Shown piece by piece: positions 26,108-34,698 of a stretch of DNA of 64,000 bases (its first letter is position 1; every line of letters begins with the position of its first letter). The stretch is taken from the NCBI RefSeq assembly GCF_001999765.1, contig NZ_MTIC01000018.1, positions 1 through 64,000 on the forward strand. Reading direction: 5' to 3'. The notes under the pieces are model-generated. The model saw nothing but the letters and a program-made list of their open reading frames with translations. It was not told the DNA's origin and ran no database searches. Origin of the DNA: Sinomonas mesophila (GTDB taxonomy: Bacteria > Actinomycetota > Actinomycetes > Actinomycetales > Micrococcaceae). A program made the translations under genes and the position numbers.

Positions 26108-27784
26108 GTGCAGGATGGCGCGGTCGGTGACGGCCGGGTAACCGAGCGGGGTCTGCTCTCGGTGCCGGAGCCCGTGTGGGCTTCGGCGGTCCGCCGCGCG
26201 GAGGTGATCGGCCCCTTGGCCGCGGCCGAGCGGCTGGCTGGCGGCGCGGTGGATGCCGCGGCGGAGGCCCTGGGCGTTTCGAGGCGCCAGGTCTATGTGC
26301 TCCTGCGCCGGTGGCGCGAGGGCGAGGGGCTTGCCTCGGACATGGTTCCGGGCCGGTCGTCCGGCGGCCGTGGCGGGTCTCGGCTGCCGGCTGACGTGGA
26401 CGCCGTGATCGGCGAAATGCTCTCAGGTGCATATGGGAACCGCCAGAGGAAGACCGTCGCGGCGGCGCACCGGGAGATCGCGCGCCTGTGCCGCAGACGC
26501 GGCATGCCGGTCCCGTCGCGCTCTTCGGTTGCCCGCCGTATCGCCGGGCTGGATCCTCTGGCGACGGCGACCGCCCGGGAGGGAGCCGACGGCGCGCGTC
26601 GGCTGCAGTCGGCCGGCGGCCGCGTCCCTCCTGTGGGGGAGGTCCTCGAGCAGGTCCAGATCGACCACACCGTGGTGGATGTAGTCGTGGTCGACGAGCG
26701 GGAGCGCCTTCCGATCGGCCGCCCTTACGTGACCGTGGGGATCGATGTGTTCAGCCGGTGCATCGTCGGGCTGGTCGTGACGTTGGAGGCGCCCTCGGCT
26801 CTGTCGGTGGGGCTGTGCCTTGCCCACATGGCCACGGACAAGAGGCCGTGGCTTGAGCGGATCGGCGTCGAGGCGGCCTGGCCGATGAGCGGGAAGCCGC
26901 GCGAGCTGTATCTGGACAACGCGGCGGAGTTCAAGGGCGAAGCGCTGCGCAGGGGCTGTGAACAGCATGGGATCGCACTGCGCTACAGGCCTCCCGGGCA
27001 GCCCCACTATGGCGGGATCGTTGAAAGGGTCATCGGCACGATGATGGGGATGGTCCACGAGCTGCCCGGCACGACGTTCTCCAACCCTGTCGAGCGGGGC
27101 AGCTACGACTCCGAGGCCAAGGCCTCGCTGACCATGGCCGAGCTGGAGCGCTGGCTGGCCCTGGCGGTCGCCGTCTACCACGGGCAGGTGCACGGCACGA
27201 TTGGGCAGACCCCGCAGTGGCGCTGGGAGGAGGCCTGCGGGAAGGCCCCGCCGCCGGTCGTGGCCGACGGGTCGTCCTTCCTGGTCGACTTCTTGCCGGT
27301 CTACCGCCGGAGGCTGGCACGGACGGGATTCGTCCTGGACTACGTGCACTACTTCAGCGATGCCCTCAAGCCCTGGGTCGCCCGCCGCGGACAGCTCGAT
27401 TCCTTCGCGCTGCGCCGGGACCCGCGCGACATCAGCCGGATCTGGGTCCTGGACCCGGAGGGCGGCTCGTACCTGGCGGTGCCGTACCGGACCCTGTCCC
27501 GCCCGCCGGTGACCCTGTGGGAGCAGCGGGCGGCGGTGCAGCGCCTGCGCACCGAGGGCAAGGCCCAGGTCGACGAGGAGGCCCTGTTCCGCATGGTCGA
27601 TCAGATGCGCGCCATCACCGACACGGCAACGGCTGCCACACGGAAGGCGCGACGGAACGCCGAACGGCGCCGCCGCACCCCAGCAGCGTCGTCCCCTCCG
27701 CCATTGCTGGTTCCTCCGCCCGCACCGCCGTCGCCGGGGCCGGTGCCGTCGGCGGCGCCGTTCGAGGTGATCGAGCAGTGGTAG
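26108..27784 (+). CDS. tniA: TniA-like DDE transposase
   Basis: 558 residues from the GTG at 26108; the start is uncertain because no good ribosome binding site is seen. An N-terminal HTH (DAAAEALGVSRRQVYVLLRR) is followed by a second DNA-binding part and the retroviral-integrase-like core: QIDHTVVDVVVVD with the first Asp, ELYLDNAAEFKGEALRRGCE with the second Asp, and the Glu in GGIVERVIGTMMG. A Mu-type C-terminal beta-barrel follows, and the Pro-rich tail precedes the TniB overlap. It cuts and joins the transposon ends and belongs to the TnsB/TniA group. Confidence 0.88.
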   Translation: MQDGAVGDGRVTERGLLSVPEPVWASAVRRAEVIGPLAAAERLAGGAVDAAAEALGVSRRQVYVLLRRWREGEGLASDMVPGRSSGGRGGSRLPADVDAVIGEMLSGAYGNRQRKTVAAAHREIARLCRRRGMPVPSRSSVARRIAGLDPLATATAREGADGARRLQSAGGRVPPVGEVLEQVQIDHTVVDVVVVDERERLPIGRPYVTVGIDVFSRCIVGLVVTLEAPSALSVGLCLAHMATDKRPWLERIGVEAAWPMSGKPRELYLDNAAEFKGEALRRGCEQHGIALRYRPPGQPHYGGIVERVIGTMMGMVHELPGTTFSNPVERGSYDSEAKASLTMAELERWLALAVAVYHGQVHGTIGQTPQWRWEEACGKAPPPVVADGSSFLVDFLPVYRRRLARTGFVLDYVHYFSDALKPWVARRGQLDSFALRRDPRDISRIWVLDPEGGSYLAVPYRTLSRPPVTLWEQRAAVQRLRTEGKAQVDEEALFRMVDQMRAITDTATAATRKARRNAERRRRTPAASSPPPLLVPPPAPPSPGPVPSAAPFEVIEQW

Positions 27785-28692
27785 GCAGTGCGGCGCCGGA
27801 GGCGGGCCTGGAACACCTACACGAGAGCAGCCGCGCCTCGGCGCTGCTGCCGGCTGCTGACCGCCTGCTCTGCCTCCGCGCTGACCGGTGGATCGGCTAC
27901 ACGAAGGCCAACCAGGCGCTGGAGCGGCTGGAGGCGCTGTTCTCCTGGCCGCAGAGGGAGCGGATGCCGAACCTGCTGGTGATAGGCCCGACCAACAACG
28001 GCAAGTCCATGGTCATCGAGAAGTTCCGACGGCTCCACCCCGCCGTCTCCCTTCCGGACTCCGAGCAGATCCCGGCGCTGGTCGTGCAGATGCCCTCCGA
28101 GCCCTCGGTGAGCCGCTTTTACGTCGCACTGCAGGCCGCGATGGGCGCACCGGTCCGCCCGCGCCAGCGCGTCGCGGAGCTCGAGCAGGCCACGCTGGCC
28201 CTGCTCCGCGCGGTCGGGGTGAAGGTGCTGGTCATCGACGAGCTCCACAATGTCCTGGCCGGGCGCGGGGATGCCCGGCGGGAGTTCCTGAACCTGATCC
28301 GCTTCCTGGGCAACGAGCTGCGCATCCCGCTGGTGGGAGTCGGCACACAGGACGCCTACCTGGCGATCCGGGCCGACGACCAGCTCGAGAACCGTTTCGA
28401 GCCCTTCCCCCTGCCCCGGTGGGAGCCCGGGCCGGAGGCGTGCTCGCTGCTGGCGAGCTTCGCAGCGGCCCTCCCGCTCCGTCGCCCCTCGCCGATCGCC
28501 ACGGAGGAGATGGCTTCCTACCTGCTCAACCGCAGCGAGGGGACCATCGGCGAGCTGGCCCACCTGCTCACGGCCACCGCCGCGGTGGCCATCGAATCAG
28601 GCGAGGAGTCCATCAACCGGCGCACCCTGCTCGCGGCCGCGTACGCCGGGCCCACCGAACGGCGCAGGACGTTCGAGCGCATCCTCGCATGA
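27778..28692 (+). CDS. tniB: TniB-like AAA ATPase (TnsC relative)
   Basis: 304 residues from a GTG that overlaps tniA by seven bases. Walker A reads VIGPTNNGKSMVIEKF (near residue 70) and Walker B VLVIDELHNVLAG (near residue 155), both typical for TniB with its TNNGKS loop. It binds ATP and selects target DNA together with TniA and TniQ. Length and gene order fit the family. Confidence 0.9.
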   Translation: MVGSAAPEAGLEHLHESSRASALLPAADRLLCLRADRWIGYTKANQALERLEALFSWPQRERMPNLLVIGPTNNGKSMVIEKFRRLHPAVSLPDSEQIPALVVQMPSEPSVSRFYVALQAAMGAPVRPRQRVAELEQATLALLRAVGVKVLVIDELHNVLAGRGDARREFLNLIRFLGNELRIPLVGVGTQDAYLAIRADDQLENRFEPFPLPRWEPGPEACSLLASFAAALPLRRPSPIATEEMASYLLNRSEGTIGELAHLLTATAAVAIESGEESINRRTLLAAAYAGPTERRRTFERILA

Positions 28693-29938
28693 CGCGCCGT
28701 TGGCCCCTGCACCCCACACCTTCCGAAGGAGAAGCGCTCTCCTCCTGGCTGTGGCGGCTCGCGGGAGCGTACGGCATGACCCCTGACGCGATCCTGCGCC
28801 ACAGCCTCGTCCCGCGCAGGGCAGAAGCGCCCCGGGATCCGATGGCCGGCATCGATTCCGCCCCGCCCGAGCAGCTCCTCGGAACGCTGGCGGAGCGCAC
28901 AGGCGTCCCCTTGGACCGGATACGTCCGATGGCCCTGGCTGGCTTGGAGCCCTGGATCATCGAGCCGGTGGAGACCGAGCCCGGCATGGCGTTCGAGAAC
29001 TACGTCCACCAGCACTCGGTCCTGCTGGGCCCGAGGGACAGGCCGCGCCGTCTGCTGTCTGGCTGGCGGCCATGGCTGCCCGCGGACCCCCGACGGACGC
29101 CGATGCGCCGCGCCTGTCCGAGCTGCATCAGCACCACCCCGCTGGCCCTCCGCAGCTTCACCCTCGTCTCCCAGATACCGCTGACCCTGACCTGCCCCGA
29201 CCACGGGTGCAGGCTCGAGCCGGCATACGGCGCCCCCGGCATCTGCTTCTTCTGGGAGAGTCCCGAAACAGCGCGGGCCCCGGCGCCGGCCGCCGTCGTG
29301 GCGATGGACCGGCTCACCCACGCCGCCCTGAGCACCGGAGCCGTCGCCCTTCCGCGCCGGACCGTGCACGCCGGTGTCTGGTTCCGCCTCCTGCGCACCC
29401 TCATCGACGAGATCTCCATCCCCCTCTCGAAGCTGCCGGCGCGCTCACGGAGGGCCGTGGCCGCGTCTGGGAGGCGGCCGGCCACCCCGCCCGCGCGGGA
29501 GTCGTCGGCGCATGGCGGGCGTACGAGGCGATGCCCTGGTCCCGCCAGCAGGCCACGCTCGAAGCCGCAGCAGTGGCACTGCACCTCATTGGGAACGGCG
29601 GGATCACCGCCGAGGGCAGTCTGGGTGGTCTGCTGAGCGCCGAGCCCCACAGGCCCCTGCCCGACGGGAGGACGCCCGAAGCGGTCCGGGCGGCCGAGCT
29701 GAACCAGGCGCTCGAGGACGCCCTCGCAGCGGCCCGGGCGGACCCCCTCGAGGCGCACCGCCTGCTGGCCCTGCTCGCACCTAACCCTGGCTCGAAGAGG
29801 TTCGCCACCGTGCGCGAGGACCTCATCATGCTCGGGATCCCGGAGCAGAACCTTCCCACCCAGACCGAGGCCATGCGCCTCAGGGCGATCCACCGGGAAA
29901 GTCACGCTAGCCGGGGGCAGGATGTTAGCGAGACGTAG
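28689..29938 (+). pseudogene. tniQ: tniQ with a frameshift
   Basis: Starts with ATGA overlap on tniB: MTRRWPLHPTPSEGEALSSW, a perfect TniQ opening, followed by RACPSC and LTCPDHGCRLE zinc-finger pairs near residues 140-180. At about 29425-29445 the frame changes by one base. Upstream it reads LRTLIDEISIPLSKLPA; downstream, in the other frame, ALTEGRGRVWEAAGHPAR and WSRQQATLEAAAVALHLIGN up to the stop at 29938. The total of 1,250 bases is one short of a multiple of three. It is either a true mutation or a sequencing error in a GC-rich run. TniQ is the target-selection partner of TniA/TniB. Confidence 0.75.
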
Positions 29939-29950
29939 AATAAGCGACGG

Positions 29951-30004
29951 ATTACGTGACATCCGGGACTTGGCTTTGGCGTACCTGGTGTTCTGTCACG
30001 TAAT
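29951..30004. promoter_or_regulatory. res-like site upstream of tniR
   Basis: ATTACGTGACA (29951-29961) and TGTCACGTAAT (29994-30004) form a perfect 11-bp inverted repeat 32 bases apart. It lies between tniQ and tniR, where Tni transposons carry the resolution site used by TniR. A further half-like GTGACGG is at 30016. Confidence 0.6.
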
Positions 30005-30030
30005 CGGCCGTATAAGTGACGGAGGAAGCC

Positions 30031-30413
30031 ATGCTCGTCGGATATGTCCGGGTGTCGAAGGCCGACGGGTCACAGACCACAGATCTGCAGTGCGACGCGC
30101 TCCTCGCCGCCGGCGTCGACCCCGAGGCCGTGTACGAGGACCGGGCGTCGGGGAAACGCGACGACAGGCCGGAGCTCGCAGCCTGCCTGAAGGCCCTCCG
30201 AAACGGGGACACTCTGGTGGTGTGGAAGCTGGACCGGCTCGGTCGGGACCTGCGCCATCTGGTGAACATCGTCCACGACCTCACGGAGCGCGGCATCGGC
30301 CTGAAAGTCCTCACCGGTCAGGGCGCCGCGATCGACACCACCACCGCCTCCGGAAAGCTGGTCTTCGGGATCTTCGCCGCCCTGGCCGAATTCGAGCGCG
30401 AGCTCATCAGGGA
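30031..30413 (+). pseudogene. tniR: tniR resolvase, 5' part (interrupted)
   Basis: ATG behind GGAGGA. The catalytic domain of a serine recombinase is intact: MLVGYVRVSKADGSQTTDLQ with the active Ser, the YEDRASGKRDDRPEL loop, LVVWKLDRLGRDLRHLV and ALAEFERELIR. At 30413 the gene is cut by the inserted element, and the frame ends a few codons later in foreign sequence. The missing HTH end is at 38396-38720. Joined, the parts give 708 bases and 235 residues with no frame change. Confidence 0.85.
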
Positions 30414-30908
30414 ACTTCACTGGACATCGTCAAGGTGACCGGCTGGGCGGACCGAGGAGCATCTGGTCGAGAGCCATTTAGGTGGTTTCGCCTCGAGAGC
30501 CTAAGAGCGCGTCAGGAGCAAGGGGGCTACCCCGGGAAGCAGTGTTGCAGTTGTCCTACCCTTACCGGGCATTTATTTGGGCGGGGTATGTGCCAATCTG
30601 CAGATCAGAGCCGGGGTGGCAGCCCGAAGCGCAAAGTCCCGCCCCACTCCGCGTCCGGTGGACGGCCGACTTACGGGCGCTGTGACTCGTCTCCAAGAGG
30701 ATGAACTGCAAGGCGTGGTTGGGCAGTCAGTGGCAACGATTGTGGGAACGGGAACTTCGAAGGTGGCTGCTGTAGTTGCCTGTGCACTCGCTCAAACGGA
30801 TCGGCATCCGTTGGGCGATCCCCATCTCGGACGCCGGCCCCTGGAGCCACTGGCGTCGGTTAACGGCCAGGCTGGCGGTGGTCGAATGGTTCCTCCGCTC
30901 GGGTAAGA
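30414..30908. other. left end of the inserted element, no gene recognised
   Basis: No convincing coding frame. The stretch has mixed composition, and it is not clear whether it holds recombinase sites. The DUF4304-like fragment on the minus strand ends at 30909. Confidence 0.35.
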
Positions 30909-31214
30909 TCATCGTCCCGCTAGTCCCTCAAGAGTGCCGCGTGGACCTGGAGTCCTGTCCAGCATCTCGGCTCTGAGTTTCGGGATAAGCGTCTGGCGAA
31001 GCGCGGCAAGCACCTCGGACTGAATACGCGCTTCATTCGTTCCGTCTCCAGCTAGCCGCCACCAATGGTCCTTGCCATGAGTCAAGTGCCCCGCCCGCTG
31101 CGCATAGCGATGAGACGCCAAGGTGTTGGGACTCGGCTTCCCTGGATAGAAGCTGTTCCGCCAGACCTCCGCGTCCGCAAAGGGATCGGCTGTCGGGACA
31201 CCCGCGAGTGCCAC
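30909..31214 (-). CDS. DUF4304-like protein, probably 5'-truncated
   Basis: 101 residues from a GTG that directly follows a TAA in the same frame, so the N-terminal half of the domain has no room. The sequence PFADAEVWRNSFYPGKPSPN, then RAGHLTHGKDHWWRLAGDG and LRQTLIPKLRAEM resembles the C-terminal half of DUF4304 proteins, which are small and often found beside toxin loci. The function of the family is unknown. The assignment is tentative. Confidence 0.4.
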   Translation of the reverse strand: MALAGVPTADPFADAEVWRNSFYPGKPSPNTLASHRYAQRAGHLTHGKDHWWRLAGDGTNEARIQSEVLAALRQTLIPKLRAEMLDRTPGPRGTLEGLAGR

Positions 31215-31300
31215 TTAGCGATCACAGAACGCCGCCACATAGCGATCAGATCCAGAGCCACCAGCTGCGACCGGTCCGCCGATCAGCCCGCTCGTGTCGG

Positions 31301-32311
31301 CTAGCTGAGCGCGCTCATGTCCCCGTCTCCGAACTCGAGTCGAGGACGTTTCCAAGCGGCCCACGCGGAGAGTGGTGCCGCGAGGAAACAGATCGTAGAT
31401 ACCGTGCCCGGATTCAGAAAACCGATGAGCCCGGTAGTTGTGTCACCGCCCAGAAAAATGAGGAGACGGCCGAGCGGCCACGACAATGCGGCGACGCTGA
31501 GGAGTACGACCCATGGGAGTAGTTTCCGGCTTGCGAGCAGCACCGCGGTTGTTAGGGCAAGGATCTCGGCCGCCGACCGCGACAGGGTCAGCGCGTCGAC
31601 GACGGGCATCAGAGAATGACCGTAGAACGTTCTCTGGGAGCCGCCGCCTTGGAGATAGCTGGTCAGGGTCAGAAGGACCGTGACAACGGGGGTAGCCCAG
31701 ACCACAATTTTTGTGAGCTTTCGGTTCCGGGCAGGTCGGCCGATCAGGGCCAGCAGGCTGCCCGTTGCGAATACGGCGGGGATGAACCAGTGCACGGCCA
31801 CCGCGGCGTGGGCTGTGTCAGTCAGGAGCGGCGTGGCGAGGCATGCGAGAACGGTAAGGCCGAGCAGCAGTTTCCGGAAGCCTTCCCTGCCGATGACCAA
31901 GGCTCCGAAAGCTGCCATCGCCAAGAGGTAGATGTTTGAGGCAGCGGTTGTGAACGGGCCGTAGAGTCCGTCTGCCAGGGTATAGGAGTTCGAGCGGAAC
32001 CAACGGCCGACTTCGCCCAGCACCATCATGATTGCCGCCAGCGCTGTCAAAATGATGGTGGCCGCAGCCGCCACCCTATCCCTCCGCTCGGCTGGGGCGA
32101 CCATACCCAGAAGCAACGAAATTCGTGCGATGAGTCCGTGGAAGACGACAGCCACCAACTCTGCGCTAGTCGGATGTGTGCGTTGTCGGCTTTCAGCGAT
32201 GTCGAGCAGGACGCCAACAAATTCGTCGCCGTAACGTGCCCTCCAGCTCCGGGGATAGGCCCGCAGTGCACGACGGTAACCAACCTCAAGCGGTGTGGTG
32301 CGGGGGCTCAT
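31301..32311 (-). CDS. membrane protein paired with a PadR regulator
   Basis: 336 residues. The N-terminus GYRRALRAYPRSWRARYGDE is the soluble helix common to actinobacterial membrane proteins encoded after PadR regulators. About eight to nine membrane segments follow (e.g. TIILTALAAIMMVLGEV, IYLLAMAAFGALVIG, VVWATPVVTVLLTLTSYL). Its ATG overlaps the PadR stop as ATGA, so the pair is one operon. It probably acts as, or with, a stress-induced transporter or sensor; the role is unknown. It is cargo of the inserted element. Confidence 0.65.
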   Translation of the reverse strand: MSPRTTPLEVGYRRALRAYPRSWRARYGDEFVGVLLDIAESRQRTHPTSAELVAVVFHGLIARISLLLGMVAPAERRDRVAAAATIILTALAAIMMVLGEVGRWFRSNSYTLADGLYGPFTTAASNIYLLAMAAFGALVIGREGFRKLLLGLTVLACLATPLLTDTAHAAVAVHWFIPAVFATGSLLALIGRPARNRKLTKIVVWATPVVTVLLTLTSYLQGGGSQRTFYGHSLMPVVDALTLSRSAAEILALTTAVLLASRKLLPWVVLLSVAALSWPLGRLLIFLGGDTTTGLIGFLNPGTVSTICFLAAPLSAWAAWKRPRLEFGDGDMSALS

Positions 32312-32646
32312 GCGAGTCCTCCAGCCATACGGATCTTCAGATTGGTGCGAGCGACCACGACGTTCGCCTCAAGCCGGTCGATTTCTGAGCGAAGCTCTTG
32401 CTCTCCCTGATCCGTTAGCCCGTAGTAGCGCCGGAGACGCCCATCAACCACCTCTTCACGGTCCACGCGTATCGATCCCTCGTCCGAGAGTCGGTCCAAA
32501 GCGGCATACAGACTGCCGGGCTGCAGCTTCACCCTCCCTCCCGAAAGCCGCGCCGTCTCGGAAATCAGCGAATAGCCGTGCTGCGGGCCAGCGGCCAGTG
32601 CGGAAAGTACGAGGAATGTCGGTTCTCTCATCTCGCGTTTAGTCAT
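32308..32646 (-). CDS. PadR-family transcriptional regulator
   Basis: 112 residues from the ATG at 32646. The PadR winged helix is complete: REMREPTFLVLSALAAGPQH, GYSLISETARLSGGRVKLQP and GSLYAALDRLSDEGSIRVDR, then DGRLRRYYGLTDQGEQEL. The short C-terminal helix is typical of class 2 PadR proteins. It likely represses its own operon with the membrane protein that follows (4-base overlap). Carried by the element in tniR. Confidence 0.88.
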   Translation of the reverse strand: MTKREMREPTFLVLSALAAGPQHGYSLISETARLSGGRVKLQPGSLYAALDRLSDEGSIRVDREEVVDGRLRRYYGLTDQGEQELRSEIDRLEANVVVARTNLKIRMAGGLA

Positions 32647-32702
32647 GTGAGCACCATAGTCAATTGGCATGACTATTGGCGGGAAGCTTCTTGCGCGTGT
32701 CG

Positions 32703-33452
32703 CTACCTGCCCGGTGTCACCTCGAAGATTCCGATCTGGGTCTCTCCGTCGCTCAGGTAGACGGGGATCTCGCGGGGTGGGCGGGGCTTGCTGAAGTTCT
32801 TCGCGGCGTCTTCTGGGCTGGTCGGGCCCGGTCCGCCGGAGAGGTCCCTTGCGTAGACGTAGCCTTCCCGGCCGTTCGTGGCGATGACGGCGAGGAGGTC
32901 GGGGACTCCGACCCCCGGGATCTCGACGCCGTAGGTCTCGCCCCTGGCGTTGACCCCCCACTCGGTCCGTTCCTGCTTCACGTACTCCGCCTTCAGCTGC
33001 CAGCGGCTCTCGGGGCCGGTCTCGATGGTCACGCTGTCCTGGCCCTCGGCGAGCGGAAGGGTGTAGCCGGCCCAGCCCGTGCGGCTCCCCGCGTCCGCGG
33101 GCGAGCACGCCAGACTGGCACCGTCGGGGAACCTGAAGCTCCCGGGGGTCAGGCAGGTCAGCTCCATCTCGATCCCGGTCGCGCCCTCCGGGGCGGGGCC
33201 GAGCTCGACCGTCGCCGTGCCCGTGTACGTCTCGGTCACCGGGGAGGCCAGAGGAGTCACCTGTTCGCCGCCCGGAAGGGGCAGCAGCCCCGCGGCTGTG
33301 GCGGCGACACCCCCCAGGAGTCCGGCACCTGCCAGAGCCCCGGCACCGATCCACAGCCGTGCCCGCCGAGCAGGCTTCGCCCGCTCTGCCCGTGAGACCA
33401 GCTCCGCCCGCAGCGCTGTGCTGAACTGCTCGTCGACTCGAAGCCCGCTCAT
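32703..33452 (-). CDS. single-pass membrane protein, probable anti-sigma partner
   Basis: 249 residues. A short cytoplasmic N-terminus (MSGLRVDEQFSTALRAELVS, then RAERAKPARRAR) is followed by one membrane segment (LWIGAGALAGAGLLGGVAAT) and a beta-rich outside part. Its start overlaps the end of the sigma factor gene by four bases (33449-33452). Such ECF-linked proteins usually hold the sigma factor inactive. No zinc-binding anti-sigma motif is visible, so the role rests on gene order. Confidence 0.65.
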   Translation of the reverse strand: MSGLRVDEQFSTALRAELVSRAERAKPARRARLWIGAGALAGAGLLGGVAATAAGLLPLPGGEQVTPLASPVTETYTGTATVELGPAPEGATGIEMELTCLTPGSFRFPDGASLACSPADAGSRTGWAGYTLPLAEGQDSVTIETGPESRWQLKAEYVKQERTEWGVNARGETYGVEIPGVGVPDLLAVIATNGREGYVYARDLSGGPGPTSPEDAAKNFSKPRPPREIPVYLSDGETQIGIFEVTPGR

Positions 33453-34054
33453 GCCCCTTCTCCTTCCAGGATCGGCGCGGCCGGAACAGCCCGGGGCCGG
33501 GCATCGGCGAGGGCGGCCTTCAGCCTCTGGCGAGCACGATGGAACCGGCTCTTCGCCGCTGAGGGGCTGAGCCCGAGAACGGCGCCGGCGGCGGAGAGGG
33601 TGTACTCCTCGAAGACGACCAGGACCACCAGATGCAGGTCTTCGGCCTTCAGGGCCCTCAGGGCCGAGGCGACGTCCTGGTCGAGGAGTCCCTGGGCTCG
33701 GCCGAAGAAGTCTTCATCCCCTTGGTCGGACACGCTCTCGGCGCGGGGCAGGGATTCAAGGAACCTCCGGTACCGGCGTGCGGCCCGCGCGGTGTTGCGG
33801 GCCACGTTCGTCGTCGTGATGAGCAGCCAGGGAAGAACCGACCCCTCGACCAGCCGCACGGCGTTGCGCCGCCTCCACAGCTCCAGGAAGGCCGATGCCA
33901 GGATGTCCTCCGCGTCATGATGGCTTCCCGCCAGGCGATAGGCGTGGCGGAAGACCCGATCCCTGTGCCTGTCATACAGCGTGCCGAACGCCTCGCCGTT
34001 GCCCCCGAGGCTACGGGCCCACAGGCCCTCGTCCCCCGCTTCAAGGTCCCCCAT
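33449..34054 (-). CDS. ECF-type RNA polymerase sigma factor
   Basis: 201 residues from the ATG at 34054; a GTG at 34090 would add 12 residues but has no ribosome binding site. Region 2 reads LYDRHRDRVFRHAYRLAGSH followed by DAEDILASAFLELWRRR. Region 4 reads YTLSAAGAVLGLSPSAAKSR followed by FHRARQRLKAAL. This is the SigE/ECF family. It is coupled to the membrane protein at 32703. As transposon cargo it could re-program host transcription; its targets are unknown. Confidence 0.88.
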   Translation of the reverse strand: MGDLEAGDEGLWARSLGGNGEAFGTLYDRHRDRVFRHAYRLAGSHHDAEDILASAFLELWRRRNAVRLVEGSVLPWLLITTTNVARNTARAARRYRRFLESLPRAESVSDQGDEDFFGRAQGLLDQDVASALRALKAEDLHLVVLVVFEEYTLSAAGAVLGLSPSAAKSRFHRARQRLKAALADARPRAVPAAPILEGEGA

Positions 34055-34114
34055 GCCCTGTATTGTCCGGAAGAGCCCGAAAGGTTTCACGGTATGCGTC
34101 CGCTAAGGGATCCT

Positions 34115-34571
34115 TTACCGGACGTTGCCTTCCGTTAGGTGCCGATTCTGGTTCTCGATCAGCTTCCGGAGATAGCGGGCCAGCACTAGCCTCTCGACCA
34201 GACGTCCTAGGGGGCCGAACGGCACTGCGAACGAACTCGATCCGATCGACCATCATGGTGCCTGTCGGATCCTGATTGAACTCATGGACGTGCCGGAACC
34301 GCCGAAACGGGCCCTTGACCTGCTCATCCACAAAATAGTCAGGCGGCTCCATCTCAGCGATCCGGCTCGTCATACGAAGCGGGACACCGAAGTGCCAAGC
34401 TCGCCAAGTGACTTCCTCGCCCAAAGAAATGAGTCCAGACCTGACGCCAGCAACCGCCTCTTCTTGAGACCGCGCCATCGAGTCCTTGTGGGCGTCAATG
34501 TCCTGGCGAGGTCGAACAGCTCTTGTTTGGGCAGGCTTGTCCGCGTTGTGCACTCGAAGTAAACGGCCATG
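34115..34571 (-). pseudogene. SRPBCC-family protein with two frameshifts
   Basis: ATG at 34571: MAVYFECTTRTSLPKQELFD, then, one frame over (near 34505), DIDAHKDSMARSQEEAVAGV and EEVTWRAWHFGVPLRMTSRI, then after a second shift (near 34225) VPFGPLGRLVERLVLARYL and a stop at 34115-34117. All three pieces match consecutive parts of actinobacterial SRPBCC proteins (START-like ligand-binding folds) of about 150 residues. The gene is therefore whole in extent but broken twice. Confidence 0.75.
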
Positions 34572-34698
34572 GTCAGAGTATGGTGCTCGTGATCCGTCCA
34601 CGCTGAGATCGCCCCATCGGGGATCCCCCCGCGGACAACCATTCAGCTTGATTCCGCCCCCAGACGTGCCCAGTCCGTGTCTGAGACGGCCTGCCCTG

